A stretch of DNA of 64,000 nt from Oleomonas cavernae (GCF_003590945.1 NZ_QYUK01000011.1:2260001-2324000), one strand, 5' to 3'. Counted from the first letter of the stretch, positions 18,643 to 29,812 are shown. Translations and numbers: made by a program. The notes: generated from the sequence alone by a model not told the origin.

Positions 18643-19776
18643 CTACCGCTCCGCTGCAGCCGCCCGTCGCGGCTTGGGCATAGAACTCAGAAGCTCCCAG
18701 GCGAAATGCTTCACAGCCGAATCCAAGATATAGAGGCCGCCAGCCGGATCATAAATTACGAAGTATTTGGGCGGATATCCTATCGGATAGGTTAAGGAAA
18801 CTGGATGGTCTGGCAACAATATCTCGACGATCGAACCGTTACTCATGCTTGCGCCCGGCGCCTGGGATTCGGCAGCAATATCACTCATGTCGACGAATCG
18901 CAAAATCTCATCGCGATTTGTAACCGACCAAATCCCCTCTCCCAGATAAGAGGCGCCATATTTCCCTTCAAGAACATCCCTTCCATAATTGAATTTTCTG
19001 GGGCCATGCGCAGAATTTGGGAAATTCGTACCGAAGTCGCATACGGAAGCCAGCATGTCCAATTCATCACGACTCACGGCGATATATTTCGGTTGGCCCG
19101 CCGGCGATATTCTTGAATGGATGCTTTCTACCTGTTGCCACTGGCTCTTTTCACACACATCGAATCTCAGGCTGACCACCACCGCCATGTCGGTGGAGCC
19201 GGGATCGCGCTGCGCGAAGGGATAGACGGGAGGTGTAAACTGACGGTCGTGGAGCCACCCAAGCATTGGCCCTTCGACCTTCTTTATGGCAAGCTTCGCC
19301 TTGCAACCCTTGACGGGAAAATTCGCCGGACAATGCCAGCCCGGGAACAAGAATTCGCGAGTTACGGATGATGTCGTGACGGCTATATCCAGGGTTTCGA
19401 CATCATAGACCTCGCCTATTTCCGATTTCGCCATTCGGGCCGGATCTATGTCTAGAGGCACAGCGACAGACATGTCCCCCGTGAGAGGGATATCGACCCA
19501 CTCGCTGTCGTAAGTCCATTTGTCGGCAACGCCATACATCCCATTCGGAATGGTTTTGCGGCTGGCAACCAAGTCCACGCTCACCGAGCGCAGACCATCC
19601 GGGCCTTCGACCGATACCTCCACGACCGCGCGAAAATCGTCGTTCGAAGCTTCGCAACAGACAGAGCGGTGAATCAACGCCGTCGTAAAACAGCCGCTCA
19701 TAGCCACGGCCGTCAGCATCAGGCAGGCGATCGCCGACAGACGCTTTCCGACTGATTTCCCCCACGACGCTCGCAT
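18643..19776 (-). CDS. orphan lipoprotein of unknown function, bounded by direct repeats
   Basis: 377-residue secreted protein with a lipobox TAVAMSGC (Cys29 from ATG 19776) after a positively charged start. I recognise no domain. It has several Cys in the mature part (VCCEASND, PGWHC, VKGCKAK, VCEKSQ, VCDFG), many aromatics, and ends KHFAWELLSSMPKPRRAA. GC is clearly lower than in flanking core genes, and the gene sits between 63-bp direct repeats of the meaB leader. The frame is open to 19917, but that extension is the duplicated meaB N-terminus (MIAGS..GQ). Likely a transferred gene; real by its signal peptide and length, function unknown. Confidence 0.6.
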   Translation of the reverse strand: MRASWGKSVGKRLSAIACLMLTAVAMSGCFTTALIHRSVCCEASNDDFRAVVEVSVEGPDGLRSVSVDLVASRKTIPNGMYGVADKWTYDSEWVDIPLTGDMSVAVPLDIDPARMAKSEIGEVYDVETLDIAVTTSSVTREFLFPGWHCPANFPVKGCKAKLAIKKVEGPMLGWLHDRQFTPPVYPFAQRDPGSTDMAVVVSLRFDVCEKSQWQQVESIHSRISPAGQPKYIAVSRDELDMLASVCDFGTNFPNSAHGPRKFNYGRDVLEGKYGASYLGEGIWSVTNRDEILRFVDMSDIAAESQAPGASMSNGSIVEILLPDHPVSLTYPIGYPPKYFVIYDPAGGLYILDSAVKHFAWELLSSMPKPRRAAAAER

Positions 19777-19902
19777 CGGCCACCGCTCTCGGCACACCCC
19801 ACGGTCGCACTCTTCTATCTCGATAGCAACCATGCATAGGGCGTGGCCCACACAGACCGGGGCCGTCTCCGCGCGGATCGGCGGCGACTGGCCGATCAGC
19901 CC

Positions 19903-19965
19903 GGAACCTGCAATCATCTCTTGGATTTATCAGGGCAGACGCCGCAGGCAAAGCCCCGCGCGGCG
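19903..19965. repeat. direct repeat, copy B (meaB leader duplicate)
   Basis: Second copy of the 63-bp repeat at 18568-18630. It lies just upstream of the DUF3108 gene and probably carries that gene's promoter side of the original divergent meaB spacer. Confidence 0.85.
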
Positions 19966-19984
19966 TCATCGAGAGGGATGAACC

Positions 19985-20863
19985 ATGCGTATCGTTCGTC
20001 ACCTGACCACCGCCACCGTGGCGGGCGCCTTTGCGATCCTGCTGGGCGGTGCCGCCCAGGCGGCCGGCGCCGACCGGGTCGACCTCACCTACCGCGTCTT
20101 CGTCGGCGGCCTGCCCGTCGTCGAGGTCGACACCAAGACCACGATCGACGGCGAGCGCTATCGCATGGATGGCCTGGCCCGCACCGTCGGCCTGTGGGAG
20201 AGCCTGTTCGAGGCCCGCATGATGAGCCGGGTCGACGGCCGCTTCACCGCTGCCGATCGCGACGCCCGGCCCATGCTGTACCAGACCCGCTATGACGGCG
20301 ACATCGGCAGCAAACGCTCGATCAACGTCACCTTCGACAAGACCGGGCCCAGCAACGTGAGCGTCGAGCCCCAGAATGCCGACGACAACCGCCGCCCGGT
20401 CGAGCCTGAATTCCTGCTGGGCACCATCGATCCGGCCAGTGCCGCGATCCTGGCCACCGGCAGCGGCGACGGGGCCGATATCTGCACCCGCGAGTTCAAG
20501 GTCTTCGATGGCCGCCGCCGCTATGACGTCGCCTTCGAGAACCGCGGGCCGACGCAGATCCAAGCCCAGGACGAGCGCTTCTTTTCAGGGGAAGCCACCC
20601 ATTGCGTCATCCGCTATCGCCGGGTGAAAGGCTTCGATCCCGACTGGGAGCGCCAGAACGCCAAGAAATTTCCCAACGAACTCGATATCTGGTTCGCCCG
20701 CTTCGACGGCCTGCCCCGGCCGATCCCGGTCAGGGTGCAGGTCACCTCCGACTACGGCGTGATCATCGCCCAGCTCATTGCCCACGGCGTCACCAAGACC
20801 GACAGCCTGGAAGACGCGGCCTCGGTGCTGCCGCCGCCCGATCGCGACAAGATGGGCGGGTGA
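19985..20863 (+). CDS. DUF3108 periplasmic protein
   Basis: 292-residue protein with Sec signal peptide cleaved after AQA (about residue 27). Mature part begins DRVDLTYRVFVGGLPVVEV, then many strands with DARPMLYQTRYDGD and FLLGTIDPASA, a layout typical of the DUF3108 family of envelope proteins in proteobacteria. The terminal half has EFKVFDGRRRYDVAF and PIPVRVQV. Role unknown. It probably was originally divergent from meaB before the lipoprotein gene came between them. Confidence 0.8.
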   Translation: MRIVRHLTTATVAGAFAILLGGAAQAAGADRVDLTYRVFVGGLPVVEVDTKTTIDGERYRMDGLARTVGLWESLFEARMMSRVDGRFTAADRDARPMLYQTRYDGDIGSKRSINVTFDKTGPSNVSVEPQNADDNRRPVEPEFLLGTIDPASAAILATGSGDGADICTREFKVFDGRRRYDVAFENRGPTQIQAQDERFFSGEATHCVIRYRRVKGFDPDWERQNAKKFPNELDIWFARFDGLPRPIPVRVQVTSDYGVIIAQLIAHGVTKTDSLEDAASVLPPPDRDKMGG

Positions 20864-20924
20864 AGCCACCTTGTGCCCCTGCATCGCGACGAGCACAATC
20901 CCGAAGGCTTAGGGGGAGTGCTGT

Positions 20925-22552
20925 ATGGTCGAGCTTGTCGATGAGGCACAACCGGAAGCCGACGCACGGCCCCCGGAAAACCCACGACGCGCCCTGACCC
21001 AACGCATCCCCGGCTATCTGGCCCGCCACATCTCGGTCAGCGTCGGCTTTCTGCTGATCATCCTGGCCGGCCTGCCGATCGCCGTATGGCTTGATCTCCG
21101 CGATCTCTCGGACCGCTCGCTGCGCGATCAGGCCCACGCCTTCACCTCGATGATCGACAGTGTGCGCGGCTACTACGCCACCAATGTGGTCGGCCGCATT
21201 CTCGCGGCCCACGATACCCCGACCAGCGTCCTGCCCAATTACGCCACGGTCCCCGGCGCCATCCCGATCCCCGCGACCCTGTCGCTGGAGCTGAGCGACG
21301 TCATCAGCGACGCCAACGGCAGCCTGAAGTTCCGCTTCTTCTCCGATTGGCCCTTTGCCAACCGGGCCCCCATCAGTTCGACGATTTCGAGCGCCAGGCC
21401 CTGGCCATCCTGCGCGCCGATCCCAAGGCGGATACCAACGAGGTTTCAGGCTCGATCTTCAACCGCAATGTCCGCCTGGTCACGCCGATCATCATGGCTG
21501 CCGGCTGCGTCAGTTGCCACAACAGTCATCCCGACAGCCCCAAGCGCGACTGGAAGGTGGGCGATGTGCGCGGCATCGAGGAGGTTACGATCCAACAGCC
21601 GATCGCGGCCAACATCCTGGCCTTCAAGTATCTGATCGGTTACTTCGCGCTGGTGACCATCATCGGGGTCACCTTCATCGTCCAGCAGCGCCATCAGGCC
21701 AGGATCATCCAGGCGGTCAATCAGGAACTGGGACGGACCAACGCCTTCCTGCTGACGGTCTCCAGGAAAATCGCCAAATACCTCTCGCCGCAGCACTACC
21801 TCAGCATCTTCAGCGGCGAGAAGGACGTCACCATCTCGACCGAGCGCAAGAAGTTGACGATCTTCTTCTCGGATATCGTCAACTTCACCGCGACGACCGA
21901 GCGGCTTCAGCCCGAAGATTTGACCGCGCTGCTGAACGAATACCTGACCGAAATGTCGACGATCGCGGCCAGGCACGGCGGCACAGTCAACAAGTTCATT
22001 GGCGATGCCATCCTCATTTTCTTCGGCGATCCTGCGACACGCGGCGTGGTCGAGGATGCCCGGGCGTGCCTGGCCATGAGCTTTGAAATGCAGGCGCGCC
22101 TGACCGACCTGAATGCCAAGTGGCGCAACCAGGGCATCGAGGAACCGTTCCAGATCCGCATCGGCATCAATACCGGCTATTGTAACGTCGGCAATTTCGG
22201 CAGCGACGATCGCATGGACTACACGATCATCGGTGCGGAAGCCAATCTCGCCGCCCGGCTGCAGTCGATCGCGCAACCAGGCGGCATCGTAGCCGGTTAC
22301 GAGACCTATATGCTGGTCAGCAACGAGGTCGATGGCACGGCCTTGGAGCCCATCACCCTGAAGGGGATTTCGCACCCGGTGGTCCCCTACGCGATCCAGG
22401 CGCGCGACAAAGCCCGGCATGCGGCGATCTACAGCGAGCGCAGCCCCGGCTTCGACCTTTTCCTCGACGTCGGGACGATCGATTCCACGGCCGCCGACCG
22501 CGTTCGCCGGGTGCTCGAGGAAGCCCTGTCATCCATGCGCGACCGCAAGTAG
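20925..22552 (+). pseudogene. DUF3365 haem-sensor adenylate/guanylate cyclase, frameshifted
   Basis: Class III nucleotide cyclase split in two frames. Part 1 (from ATG 20925) has a transmembrane helix (VSVGFLLIILAGLPIAVWL) and the start of a DUF3365/Tll0287-like sensor. Part 2 continues with QFDDFERQALAILR, a c-type haem motif CVSCHNSHP, a second helix (LIGYFALVTIIGVTFIV) and the cyclase catalytic domain (KLTIFFSDIVNFTATTER, NKFIGDAILIFFG, IRIGINTGYCNVGNFGS). The break is at the C run 21367-21371; adding one C gives one 542-residue frame. All catalytic-domain metal and substrate blocks are intact, so a working gene with a sequence error is likelier than a true pseudogene. Haem-binding sensing of redox or gas is inferred. 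Confidence 0.82.
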
Positions 22553-22560
22553 TTCGCCTG

Positions 22561-24312
22561 CTAGTCCCTTGCGCCGGCATGCGCCTTGGCGGCGTGGATG
22601 CGGCGGTCGGCATAGCTGGTGACCCGGGTCTCGGCGATGAAGGCGTCGTTGCTCTCCGCCGCGTGATCCATCGAGATGGCGGCATCGGTATAGGCGAGGC
22701 GGTCCTTTGCGCGCCGGGCATGGCGCATCATCAGGTTCAGCCGCGTATGGGTCAGCAACATGCGGGCCAGCGCCGAACCTGTCTTGAACCAGTGCTTGGG
22801 ATAGAACACCAGCGGCGTCTCGACGGGCAGCCCATGACGGCGCTGCTGCCGACGGCGGATGCGCAAGACGCCGCTCTCGAGCTTGGCGACGCCTTCGATG
22901 CGCACCGCCTCGCGGTAGCCCAGCAGGCGGTTGACCGTCATCCGCGGCTTGTGGGAGCGCAAGGCGACCATGCGCTTCATCACCGTGTTCATGTGCTCCC
23001 AGCTATAGAAGCTGCGATGGGCGGCGACATAGGCCTCCTCCCACTCGGCATCGGACATGCGGGGGTGGTGGGTGACGCGGTGATTGAGGTCGTACTTGCC
23101 CATGTCCGGGTCCATCCACGCCCCGGCCTCGTGAAGCTTGCGGTGATCCTCGCAGCCCGGCAGCGGGGTGAGATAGTTCAGGTACAGGCAATCGACCGGA
23201 AACTGCTGCTTGATCACCGCAATGTCGTGCAGGATCGATTCCTTGGTGTCGTTGGGAAAGCCGATGATGTAACCGCAGATGATCACGACGGCATGCTGCT
23301 TCCAGGCCAGGAACATCTCGCGGTAATCCTCGACCCGGTTCTGGCGCTTCTTGGCCCCCTCCAGGCTGTCGGAATTGATGTTCTCCAGGCCGATGAAGAT
23401 CTGGTCGGCGCCGGCGGCGAAGCATTTGTCGATGAAGCGCGGGATCTTGTGGGCCAGCGTGTCGACCTGGATCACCAGATGCGCCTTCAGCCCCTCCTCG
23501 CGCAGCGCGATCAGGCGGTCGGCGAAGGCCTCCCAGTTGCGGTTGCGGGCGAAATTGTCGTCGGTCAGGAAGAATTTGTGGATGCCGTTGGCGGCATTGG
23601 TGCGGATGATCGCTTCCAGGTCGTCGGGCGTGCGGAAGCGGCTCTTGCGGCCCTGGACGTTGATGATGGTGCAGAAGGAACATTCGAACGGGCAGCCTCT
23701 CCCTAAATCGAAGCTGGTATAACCGCTCATGTTGCGGGCGATCTCGGCCGGCGGCAGCAGCGGCAGGGGCGCGCCGGCCAGGTTGGGCTGGTCCTTCACA
23801 TGGTTGTAGATCGGCTTGAGCGCGCCCGCATAGCCGTCGCGGATGACCTCGTCGATGCGCCCGTCCTCCGCCTCCCCGGCGAAGAAGGACAGGCCCATGG
23901 CCTGCGCCTCGATCAGGTCCGGCGGCAGGTCCTTCAGCATCGAGAGAATGCCCGAGACATGGAAGCCGCCGACGCAGACCTGGACACCGGCGGCGCAGAA
24001 CGGCCGGGCAAGGTCGACCGCGCGGGGGAACTGGTTCGACTGCACGCCGACCAGGAACACCAGCAGCCGGGCGCCCGCGCGCCTGGTTTCGCGGATGATC
24101 CTGGCCGGATCGATCTTGGCGTTCACTTCGTCGATCACCACCGAGCGGATCTGCACGTCCGCCCCCAGCACCTGCCGGTCGATGGCGTCCTGCACGATGC
24201 CGGCGACGCAGGCGAGCGAATTGGACGGAATCAGCGACCGCCACCACTGGACCGGATAGCCCAGGTCGTCATAGCGGGTGGGTTTCAGCAGATAGAGATC
24301 CAGACGATCCAT
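22561..24312 (-). CDS. B12-binding-domain radical SAM enzyme
   Basis: 583-residue radical SAM protein. The first 150 residues (YLLKPTRYDD, ARLLVFLVGVQSNQFPRA, GVQVCVGGFHVSG) resemble a cobalamin-binding domain. The [4Fe-4S] cluster motif is Cys207/211/214 in RGCPFECSFCTI. Then LTDDNFARN, QVDTLAHKIP, IFIGLENINSDSL and GYIIGFPNDT are typical of the Elp3-like barrel of this class. The last 120 residues are basic and have YPKHWFK. Such enzymes modify lipids, hopanoids or other small molecules; the substrate is not clear here. Convergent with the cyclase gene. Confidence 0.87.
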   Translation of the reverse strand: MDRLDLYLLKPTRYDDLGYPVQWWRSLIPSNSLACVAGIVQDAIDRQVLGADVQIRSVVIDEVNAKIDPARIIRETRRAGARLLVFLVGVQSNQFPRAVDLARPFCAAGVQVCVGGFHVSGILSMLKDLPPDLIEAQAMGLSFFAGEAEDGRIDEVIRDGYAGALKPIYNHVKDQPNLAGAPLPLLPPAEIARNMSGYTSFDLGRGCPFECSFCTIINVQGRKSRFRTPDDLEAIIRTNAANGIHKFFLTDDNFARNRNWEAFADRLIALREEGLKAHLVIQVDTLAHKIPRFIDKCFAAGADQIFIGLENINSDSLEGAKKRQNRVEDYREMFLAWKQHAVVIICGYIIGFPNDTKESILHDIAVIKQQFPVDCLYLNYLTPLPGCEDHRKLHEAGAWMDPDMGKYDLNHRVTHHPRMSDAEWEEAYVAAHRSFYSWEHMNTVMKRMVALRSHKPRMTVNRLLGYREAVRIEGVAKLESGVLRIRRRQQRRHGLPVETPLVFYPKHWFKTGSALARMLLTHTRLNLMMRHARRAKDRLAYTDAAISMDHAAESNDAFIAETRVTSYADRRIHAAKAHAGARD

Positions 24313-24455
24313 CGAGCCTTACCGCCCCCCGCGGTCAACAGGCATTGAGGATACGCACGCAACATGGTGAACATCGCTAGTAAGCCACACCACCCCCGGT
24401 CGGTCCAGACATCGGTGCTGCGCCGCACAAGTTCGGGGCGGCACGGCCCCTTCCA

Positions 24456-24884
24456 TCAGGCGGCGTGGCGCCGCGCTGATGCGGCTTGGCGGGGCTTGGG
24501 CTTGACCAGCAACGCCAGTTGCGCCGGATTGGCCTTCAACAGCTTGAGCAGATGCCACATGGAAAGGGCCGGCGCGACTTCGCCCTTTTCATATTTCTGA
24601 AAGGCGCGGGCGCCGCCGCCAAGCAGTTCACCAGCTTTGCGCTGGCTCAGTTTCAGCGCCTTTCGCACAGCGGTAACCTCAGCGGCGACCTTGGCCTTCA
24701 ATTCCCGCAACACCGCGTCGGTCACCGCCAGATCCACCATCGAATGCAAACCGTCGCCGTCGTCGCTCGGGTACCACCCGGGCAGCATCACGGTCTTCTC
24801 CTCGCCAGCCCAGCGGACCACGACCGGCCTTTCGCCGCGGGTCAAGACCGCGCCGGTTTCCGGATGAATTCTCGTGGCCTGCAT
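24456..24884 (-). CDS. mqsA: MqsA-family antitoxin/regulator
   Basis: 142-residue type II antitoxin. It begins with the MqsA-like HPETGAVLTRGERPVVVRW then VMLPGWYPSDDGDG, and has a C-terminal HTH: VRKALKLSQRKAGELLGGG, ARAFQKYEKGEVAPALSM. Unlike E. coli MqsA no zinc-binding CxxC pair is seen, as in many alphaproteobacterial members. It starts 1 bp after the toxin stop. Autoregulation of the operon through the HTH is typical of the family. Confidence 0.85.
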   Translation of the reverse strand: MQATRIHPETGAVLTRGERPVVVRWAGEEKTVMLPGWYPSDDGDGLHSMVDLAVTDAVLRELKAKVAAEVTAVRKALKLSQRKAGELLGGGARAFQKYEKGEVAPALSMWHLLKLLKANPAQLALLVKPKPRQAASARRHAA

Positions 24885-24885
24885 G

Positions 24886-25206
24886 TCACTTCTCCTTGAA
24901 CGAGGTCAGGACGAATTCCGTCGTCGTTGCAGGGTCGTTTTCATCGACGAATTTGATGTAGATCGTCAATTCGATACTGTTTTGGAAATGATAGACATCC
25001 ATCCATCTTTTCGGGTCGTTGAACGTATTCACCGACTTGAAGAAATGCTTGGCCGTCAGCTTGCCCAGAACGCCGCTGATGGCAGCCGTATCGAAACTGA
25101 TATCAAGGCCACCTTTCACGGCGGCCGTTGTCATCTCGACCTTCCCCGCCACAACAGCCGCTTTGAAGGCCGCGAGGCTGTGTGTCGATTTGCGCTTCTC
25201 AGCCAT
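24886..25206 (-). CDS. mqsR: MqsR-family toxin
   Basis: 106-residue toxin of the MqsR family, which cuts mRNA mainly at GCU in E. coli. Seen: MAEKRKSTHSLAAFKAAV, LTAKHFFKSVNTFNDPKRWMD, VYHF and the C-terminal strand TTEFVLTSFKEK, all typical. ATG 25206 chosen. Toxin-first order matches mqsRA. Lower GC than neighbours, part of the 24.4-27.6 kb island. Confidence 0.83.
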   Translation of the reverse strand: MAEKRKSTHSLAAFKAAVVAGKVEMTTAAVKGGLDISFDTAAISGVLGKLTAKHFFKSVNTFNDPKRWMDVYHFQNSIELTIYIKFVDENDPATTTEFVLTSFKEK

Positions 25207-25542
25207 TGGCCGCACTCATATTGGCATGTTTATGGTGCCAGTCAATGCACCTGCCTTCCCGCCGCCGATGCCCTATCGCCCGTGCGGTCGGCCGCTGGCA
25301 ACGACCGCAGTCGCCAGCTCTGCTTGTCTGCTCTACCGCTGCCATCAGGGTTCGTTCCACCTCGCCATTGTCGGGGCGGTCCCGCCTCATTCATCCTGCC
25401 GCCGCTCCCCACGACAATCAGGATGATTTCGGCAGCTCAATCCGCGGCGGTTCCAGGAGAGGGCTCTCAAAAAAAGTATTGATTTATATAATTCCCCATT
25501 TTTTATACTCTGCTTTGCATAAACAATCTTGGGGGATAATTT
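25207..25542. promoter_or_regulatory. 336-bp spacer with AT-rich promoter region
   Basis: Divergent spacer between mqsR and an orphan lipoprotein gene. The stretch 25470-25530 is the most AT-rich of the window. A candidate -10, TATACT, lies at 25504-25509 with TTGATT at 25479-25484, though the 19-bp spacing is long. GGGGG at 25531-25535 is a good ribosome binding site for ATG 25543. I see no clear palindrome for MqsA. Confidence 0.4.
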
Positions 25543-26580
25543 ATGTGCAATACTCTAAAATGGTCTGCTCCGCTCTTTGTAGTATCACTATCGATTGCTC
25601 TGGCCGGCTGTCGGGCGGCTCGGCTGGATCAGGTGAGCGGCGAGACCTCCTGTGGTGAGAATGCAAGTCAGATCAAATCACGGGGCTTCGACTTCTTCGA
25701 TCCCGCGCCACTGCCCGTGGATTGCGTCGCCAGAGGCTTGGCAGTGGCAGCCGATCAGTACACCAGCGACGTCACCGCAACGCCGCTCGAAAGAAATGAG
25801 CATTTCATCAAATGGCAGATACAGGCCTCCAAGAGTTTGGTGATCGGCCAGGATGCGCTCCTAGACTCGGCGGACACCCTCCGCCGCGGCTCGGGCCTGC
25901 TCGATATCCCGATCTTGGGCTTGGCGATCGGCTCCCTGGCGACGGTGGCTTTCGGCGGTGAAGGCGCCGTCCCGCTAGCCCTCGCATCGGGCGCCGGCTT
26001 TCTCACCGGAGCCCGTACATATCTCGGACCATTGGAACGGGCGGCAATCTACGAGGGCGCGGCAAAAAGATTCCAATGTGCTGAAGTCACGACGGGCGGA
26101 ATTGCAAACTTTGCCCGCGGCAGCGACATCGACGCCGAAATCCAACAGGCCGAGTACCTCATGGCCGATCTGAAACGGCTGGATAGCAACCCGGCGGCAG
26201 ATGCCAAATTGCTAAAGACCGCGACGTCCCAGCTTGAGACCGCTCTGGCCGCCGGCCGTGATGTCGTGTTCCGGCTGGACCAAGCGCCTTCCCGGGTATC
26301 AATTGAAATCGCCAAGCTGACTACAACGACGAGGGAGGCTGCAATCAGCGGAAGGTTTAACTACCAAGACGTAACCGCGGCGTTCCAGGCACAATTACCC
26401 TCGAAGCCGCCTACTGAAACGACAGACGACAGCTCAGGAGATAACGGTGCAAGAAGCCTCATCGCAGGGGCACAGCCTGCTCCAAATGAGACCATCAACG
26501 ATGCAATCCTGGCGGCCGCGCGCCTCAAGCAGATTTCCGACACACTTAAGGCCGCCCTCGACGCTCTTGAGAAGTGCTGA
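25543..26580 (+). CDS. orphan lipoprotein with glycine-rich hydrophobic segment
   Basis: 345-residue protein of unknown function. Lipobox IALAGC with Cys23. After a polar region (about 60-105) comes a hydrophobic, Gly/Ala-rich stretch (about 115-150: DIPILGLAIGSLATVAFGG then LALASGAGFLTGARTY), which could be a membrane hairpin. A helical region follows to the end. The 42-bp gap to the protease start suggests a pair of genes made together. Promoter and lower GC suggest an acquired gene. I find no family match; not a recognised toxin or immunity protein. Confidence 0.65.
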   Translation: MCNTLKWSAPLFVVSLSIALAGCRAARLDQVSGETSCGENASQIKSRGFDFFDPAPLPVDCVARGLAVAADQYTSDVTATPLERNEHFIKWQIQASKSLVIGQDALLDSADTLRRGSGLLDIPILGLAIGSLATVAFGGEGAVPLALASGAGFLTGARTYLGPLERAAIYEGAAKRFQCAEVTTGGIANFARGSDIDAEIQQAEYLMADLKRLDSNPAADAKLLKTATSQLETALAAGRDVVFRLDQAPSRVSIEIAKLTTTTREAAISGRFNYQDVTAAFQAQLPSKPPTETTDDSSGDNGARSLIAGAQPAPNETINDAILAAARLKQISDTLKAALDALEKC

Positions 26581-26621
26581 ATACAACCAGTCCCGCCCGC
26601 TCGCATGACAGGGGAAGTATC

Positions 26622-27632
26622 ATGTGCCTACGTAACTTTGCCATGGTCGCCCTGGCACTGTTTCCCCTCGCAGCTCAGGCCCAAACACCAGAGCCCTGGA
26701 CCGTTGATCGCGTCGACCGGAATACTATCGTCGTCCATGGGAACCCGCCAGGATTAGAGAGACTGGACCCGGCTCAGCCCGATGCACTGACGGCCACCAG
26801 CGTGGGCGATGCACAGGTTTTCCGTGGCTCCTCCGCCATGATCGACAAGCTCGGCGATACGCTAGCCGGCATTGACTCGCCCGGCCGGATCATTGCCCCT
26901 TTAGGCAGTGCGATGCGGGGCAGTTTCCCTGGCAGGTGGCACTGATCGGAACGTCTTACAGGAATCCTGCGGAAGGCGTGTTCTGCGGTGGCGCGTTGAT
27001 CAGCGATCGGTGGATCCTGACGGCCGCTCACTGCGTCTATGACACTTATCGTCAGCGGCGCCTTGTTCCGGTAACTAGCCTAATGATCGCCGTCGGCCAG
27101 CGCCAGTTGGGACGCAATACACCCTTGCTGCCAATCCGCAGGATCATCCCCACAATCGGTGGAAGAAAGAGATCATCCCGCTCGACCATGACATCGCGTT
27201 GCTGGAATTGGCATCACCTGTGGTCTTCGACGACCATATTGGCCCGATCCAAATCAGTACGCCGACAACTGACGAGACACTTCTCGCCCCGCAGCAGATC
27301 ATCCGGGCGGTAGGCTGGGGCATTACGGACGACGGACAGGCCAGCCAGGATCTTTTGTATGCCGATATCGAAGTACAGCCGCTCTCCACCTGCGCTAACC
27401 TTGAAGGGTACAAGGGCAAAATATCCATCAACATGGTTTGCGCGGGCGGGGATGATGTCGACACCTGCAACGGTGATAGCGGAGGAGGAGTGTTCAGCGA
27501 GGGAACTTATCCCCCACGCTGGTCGGCCTAGTAAGCTTCGGCCTTCCCGGCCATTGTGCCGTCAAGGGGTATCCGGGAGTCTATACCCGGGTTTCGCGCT
27601 ACGCAGGCTGGATCGAGGAGCACGCACGATAG
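26622..27632 (+). pseudogene. secreted trypsin-like (S1) serine protease, three frameshifts
   Basis: S1 protease with Sec signal MCLRNFAMVALALFPLAAQA. Domain blocks are in three frames: after GSMRGSF-type lead-in comes [26 protein letters not shown] (His), then [10 protein letters not shown] (Asp), then [12 protein letters not shown] (Ser) and the end [19 protein letters not shown]. Breaks lie at CCC 26927-26929, CCCC 27148-27151 and CCCCC 27511-27515, each one base short. Restoring one C at each gives a single 337-residue frame with an intact triad. Likely an active extracellular/periplasmic enzyme in reality. It may act with the lipoprotein encoded upstream; that is inference. Confidence 0.82.
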
Positions 27633-27663
27633 CGGGGAGCACACTCCCTGCTATCGCTACCGC

Positions 27664-28277
27664 TCACGCCGCTTCGCGCTTCTTGGCGATGATCGACATG
27701 ATCTCGGCCGCGGCGGCCGGGATGTTGGTGCCCGGGCCGTAGATCGCGGCGACGCCGGCCTTGTAGAGGAAATCATAGTCCTGGGCCGGGATCACGCCGC
27801 CGCAGACCACCAGCACGTCGCCGGCGCCGGCCGCCTTCAGCTCATTGATCAGTTCCGGCACCAGGGTCTTGTGGCCGGCCGCCTGGGACGAGACACCGAT
27901 GACGTGGACGTCGTTCTCGATCGCGTCGCGCGCCACTTCCGCCGGGGTCTGGAACAGGGCGCCGACGTCGACGTCGAAGCCGATGTCGGCAAAGGCGGTG
28001 GCGATCACCTTGGCGCCGCGGTCGTGGCCGTCCTGGCCCATCTTGGCGACCAGCATGCGCGGCCGGCGGCCTTCTTCGCGGGCAAAGGCGGCGACATCCT
28101 TGCGGATGCGGTCGAAGCCCTCGTCGCCCTCGTAAGCCGCGCCATAGACGCCGGAGATCGAGCGGATCACCGCGCGGTGACGGGTGAAGACCGCCTCGAG
28201 CGCATCGGAAATCTCGCCCACCGTGGCCCGGGCGCGTGCCGCGTCGACCGCCAGGGCCAGCAGGTTGGCCTCGTTGT

Positions 28278-28281
<4 letters not shown>
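27664..28281 (-). CDS. methylmalonyl-CoA mutase, C-terminal cobalamin-binding part
   Basis: 205 codons from ATG 28281. The B12-binding domain is clear: [20 protein letters not shown] (His ligand in DGHDRG), [26 protein letters not shown] and the IYGPGTNIP end. The leading [18 protein letters not shown] continues the linker of the catalytic part, so it is one enzyme with 28278-29812. The start codon overlaps the upstream stop as ATGA. Either a split, translationally coupled subunit or an artefact of one missing base in the C run 28284-28287 (plus strand); the single-gene reading gives 716 residues, normal for this enzyme. Confidence 0.85.

Positions 28282-29812
<1,531 letters not shown>

Noticed and set aside
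18568-19965. attL/attR of an integrative element
   Set aside because: Repeats bound only one gene and no integrase or recombinase lies inside; the repeat is the meaB leader, not a tRNA end.
21360-21375. Programmed -1 frameshifting in the cyclase gene
   Set aside because: No X_XXY_YYZ slippery heptamer in frame (only GCC CCC A) and no clear downstream stem; the same pattern at seven other sites points to sequence error.
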